From positions 1 to 64,000 of the forward strand of contig JAFZGA010000016.1 of NCBI GenBank assembly GCA_017555585.1: a stretch of DNA of 64,000 bases, written 5' to 3'. Source of the stretch: Bacteroidaceae bacterium. GTDB lineage: Bacteria; Bacteroidota; Bacteroidia; Bacteroidales; Bacteroidaceae. Both the position numbers and the translations under genes were made by a program. Shown here in pieces: positions 61,901 through 64,000 of the stretch (positions within the stretch are counted from its first letter, which is position 1; every line of letters starts with the position of its first letter). The notes beneath the pieces were generated by a model, which did not search any database, had not been told where the DNA came from, and worked only from the letters and a program-made list of their open reading frames with translations.

Positions 61901-62653
61901 ACTTTCACCTTCGACAAAATGTCGATGTTCTATAGTGTTGGCATCAACAACAACATAATCGAATTTTGAGATCCAGTCACCAAGGAATACTACTCGTGAA
62001 TTGTCACCCAATGGAACGTCCGTACCAAGGTGACGGTGACCGAAGATAAAGCAATCGACCGATGGATGCTGTGCAAGATATTTTTTTGCAAACTTCATGC
62101 AATCTTCCTTTTCCTCACCCATATATGGGGCATTGCCTTCAACCTTATGCTTTATCATACTATGATGTGCCCATTTGTGTCCGAACCACACGCTCCATCG
62201 TGGGTGAACCATTGAAAGCATACGTTGCAAAAAACGGTTGTGGAACATTGCACGCAGTAGACGGAACCCCTTCTCGGTTGAGAATTCATCACCATGAGCC
62301 AAAAAGACCTCTTTCCCATATAGCTCTACAAGACATGGCTCACGATGTATTACCATTCCGCACTCTTTTTCAAAATAGTCGAGACACCACAAATCGTGGT
62401 TTCCTGTAAAGAAGTGCACCTCAATTCCGCTGTCTGTCAATTCAGAGACCTTGCCAAGAAAACGTGTAAAGCCTTTCGGTACCACATTCTTGAACTCATA
62501 CCAGAAATCGAACATGTCACCGAGCATATACACTGCCGCCGCATCTTTCTTAACCTTGTCGAAAAACGACACAAGACGGCGTTCATGCGTGCGACGGTGC
62601 TCTATAGCCCAAGAGCCCAAATGTGCATCGGAGAGGATATATATCTTTTTCAT
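61889..62653 (-). CDS. lpxH: UDP-2,3-diacylglucosamine pyrophosphatase
   Basis: A 254-residue metallophosphoesterase of lipid A synthesis that hydrolyses UDP-2,3-diacylglucosamine to lipid X and UMP at the inner membrane. The five metal motifs are present: SDAHLG (start), GDMFDFW near 46, GNHD near 88, HGDE near 123 and GHRH near 208. An in-frame start at 62668 adds five residues, but ATG 62653 directly precedes the DAHLG strand. It is the last gene of the operon with the SufT-like and radC genes, 29 bases after the former. Confidence 0.93.
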   Translation of the reverse strand: MKKIYILSDAHLGSWAIEHRRTHERRLVSFFDKVKKDAAAVYMLGDMFDFWYEFKNVVPKGFTRFLGKVSELTDSGIEVHFFTGNHDLWCLDYFEKECGMVIHREPCLVELYGKEVFLAHGDEFSTEKGFRLLRAMFHNRFLQRMLSMVHPRWSVWFGHKWAHHSMIKHKVEGNAPYMGEEKEDCMKFAKKYLAQHPSVDCFIFGHRHLGTDVPLGDNSRVVFLGDWISKFDYVVVDANTIEHRHFVEGESKEV

Positions 62654-62682
62654 AGCAACTGACAGCAATAAAAGGGTTCATT

Positions 62683-62994
62683 TTAGAGCAGACCCAATTC
62701 GAGCTTTGCCTCTTCGGTCATAAGGTCATGACTCCATTCTGGTTCAAAGACAAGATTGAGAGCCAAGCTCTTCACTCCATCTATCGACTCCACCTTCATA
62801 CGTACATCTTCCATCATGAAATCAGCCGCAGGACAGTTTGGAGCAGTAAGCGTCATGTCGATCTCAACTGCATAGTCCTCCTTTACCTCGATACGGTATA
62901 TAAGACCCAGGTCGTATATATTAACAGGTATTTCTGGGTCATACACTGTCTTTAGCATCTCAACAATCTTCTGTTCAAGCTCAATCTTTTCCAT
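62683..62994 (-). CDS. SufT-like MIP18/DUF59 family iron-sulfur assembly factor
   Basis: A 103-residue protein with the DUF59 core DPEIPVNIYDLGLIYRIEV and TLTAPNCPAADFM, the cysteine in NCP being the conserved one. Related proteins (SufT, PaaD, Mip18/Cia2) help insert Fe-S clusters into target proteins. No suf or isc genes are beside it; it lies between radC and lpxH, with an 11-base gap to the former. The family is clear; the exact role is inference. Confidence 0.9.
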   Translation of the reverse strand: MEKIELEQKIVEMLKTVYDPEIPVNIYDLGLIYRIEVKEDYAVEIDMTLTAPNCPAADFMMEDVRMKVESIDGVKSLALNLVFEPEWSHDLMTEEAKLELGLL

Positions 62995-63005
62995 AACAGT
63001 TTCTA

Positions 63006-63701
63006 TTATATTCCTTCGTCGTTATAGCTGTAGTATCTGTCACCGGCAACTATAATATGGTCAAGAAATCTTATATTCATAACCCTGCAAGCTTCGCGAA
63101 GGTTTTTGGTCAATTCATTATCTTCCCTACTAGGATTGGGGTTTCCCGACGGGTGATTGTGACATAAAGCCATTGCTGTGGCACGTTTAACAAGTGCTTC
63201 GCGCATAACAAGACGTATATCCACCGTTGTAGCAGTCAACCCACCACTGCCGATGAGAGTGCTGTCAATAACTCCGTTCTTGTTGTTGAGCAGAAGGACA
63301 TGGCACTGTTCGACGTTCTGGTCACATAGCTTATGATGAAAGTAATTAAATAGATCCAGCGATGACTTTATATACTTTGTACGTGTAATGTCATCACCCT
63401 CCCTACGTTTCCACAACTCACATGCAGCTACAATAGTCAAGGCCTTTGCCGGTCCTATTCCTTTGAAAAGACAAAGATCGTCTACAGTCAATCGCGACAA
63501 CCTTGCTATGCTGTCGTTACATGAAGCAAGCACCTTACGCATAAGCTCAACAGCTGACTCGTCAGGTGTTCCCGAACCAATCAGTATCGCCATCAGCTCG
63601 GAGTTGCTGAGTGTTGAGATGCCGTTCTTGATAGCTTTCTCGCGTGGACGCTCGTCCAAAGGCCACTCTTTGATGGTGCGTTTTGGCTTGCTCTCTTCCA
63701 T
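63006..63701 (-). CDS. radC: RadC family JAB-domain protein
   Basis: A 231-residue protein: N-terminal UPF0758 region with DERPREKAIKNGISTLSNSELMAILIGSG (residues 16-44; key part LSNSELMAILIGSG), a helix-hairpin-helix-like FKGIGPAKALTI, and the JAMM metalloprotease-type motif CHNHPSGNPNPSREDNELT near 175. The name comes from a radiation-sensitive mutant later assigned elsewhere, and its biochemical role is unclear. It starts 1 base after the end of the upstream glycosyltransferase-like gene. Confidence 0.95.
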   Translation of the reverse strand: MEESKPKRTIKEWPLDERPREKAIKNGISTLSNSELMAILIGSGTPDESAVELMRKVLASCNDSIARLSRLTVDDLCLFKGIGPAKALTIVAACELWKRREGDDITRTKYIKSSLDLFNYFHHKLCDQNVEQCHVLLLNNKNGVIDSTLIGSGGLTATTVDIRLVMREALVKRATAMALCHNHPSGNPNPSREDNELTKNLREACRVMNIRFLDHIIVAGDRYYSYNDEGI

Positions 63702-63702
63702 T

Positions 63703-64000
63703 TCAGCCTCTGTTGTATATTTTTGTCAGGCCCTCTTTGGTTTCCAACGGACGACGCAGAATCATCTTGAACCAGAATGCCTTCAAGAATCCGGTTCCAT
63801 AACCTGTTATCTGCACAACAGCAGCAACGACCGACAACATAGCCACTTTCAGGCTTCTGTTCTTAAGCAAAGAGTCGCTGAATATGAGCAACAGATATGC
63901 CAAAGGCAACATCAGCAGGCATGGATAAAAGAACGATGCGACCAACAGAGCAACACCCATCAACAACATCAACGCTGGTGCTGTATGCACCGCCTTGAGC
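63703..64000 (-). CDS. C-terminal end of a membrane glycosyltransferase-like protein, partial
   Basis: The reading frame is open to the right edge of the window, so the N-terminus is missing; about 98 residues are visible. They form three hydrophobic segments (LMLLMGVALLVASFF, LLMLPLAYLLLIFSDSLL, VAMLSVVAAVVQITGYGTGFL) followed by a basic tail. This is the usual end of Bacteroidota family 2 glycosyltransferases with C-terminal membrane helices (GYGTGFLKAFW), but the catalytic domain is outside the window, so the call is tentative. It is the first visible gene of the operon with radC, the SufT-like gene and lpxH. Confidence 0.6.
   Translation of the reverse strand, partial: LKAVHTAPALMLLMGVALLVASFFYPCLLMLPLAYLLLIFSDSLLKNRSLKVAMLSVVAAVVQITGYGTGFLKAFWFKMILRRPLETKEGLTKIYNRG

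Overview
The window is Bacteroidota chromosome, most likely a gut-type Bacteroidales. This rests on two SusC/SusD outer-membrane import loci, the type IX secretion (T9SS) translocon gene sprA directly behind ruvA, several proteins with T9SS-style C-terminal sorting tails, many lipoproteins with Bacteroidota signal peptides, and promoters of the Bacteroides form TTTG-N19/20-TAnnTTTG instead of sigma-70 boxes. The genus cannot be resolved by eye. No phage, insertion sequence, integrase or CRISPR array was seen.

1-23.2 kb is the accessory part. On the minus strand, reading from the right, lie a TlpA-type thioredoxin protein, a large T9SS-tailed repeat protein, a SusC-SusD-DUF4843-PKD-like lipoprotein operon, tryptophanase (tnaA) and another thioredoxin-fold protein cut by the left edge. 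Divergent from the first TlpA gene runs a plus-strand operon: SusC, SusD, a lipoprotein resembling the Mx1 metallopeptidase family but lacking HExxH, a TlpA-like protein with a CSSC active site, and a second T9SS-tailed surface protein. Two nutrient importers of unknown substrate are thus interleaved with three periplasmic thiol-redox proteins and two surface-exported proteins. This is the most interesting stretch of the window.

23.2-38 kb holds an M23 cell-wall peptidase, a DUF4491/YeiH membrane pair, a very large secreted GH2 beta-galactosidase (RICIN-like modules, T9SS tail) divergent from a GH29 alpha-fucosidase-cutC-xpt operon, a large transglutaminase-like lipoprotein and an ABC exporter.

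37.5-64 kb is mostly housekeeping: ruvA-sprA, tRNA-Arg(CCT), a TPR protein, a single-domain AraC-type regulator, an AlkD-like protein, a Fur-family regulator-purA-YugP-like peptidase-hisS, ravA-viaA, pta-ackA, cca, a TolC-like protein, and a minus-strand operon of a membrane glycosyltransferase-like protein, radC, a SufT-like protein and lpxH. SprA is the channel through which the three T9SS-tailed proteins in this window would be exported; Cca would finish the tRNA, whose gene does not encode CCA.

Gene ends are marked by unusually long perfect hairpins (up to a 56-bp palindrome with no loop). Where an upstream non-ATG codon extends an open frame ahead of a normal signal peptide, the ATG before the signal peptide was chosen.
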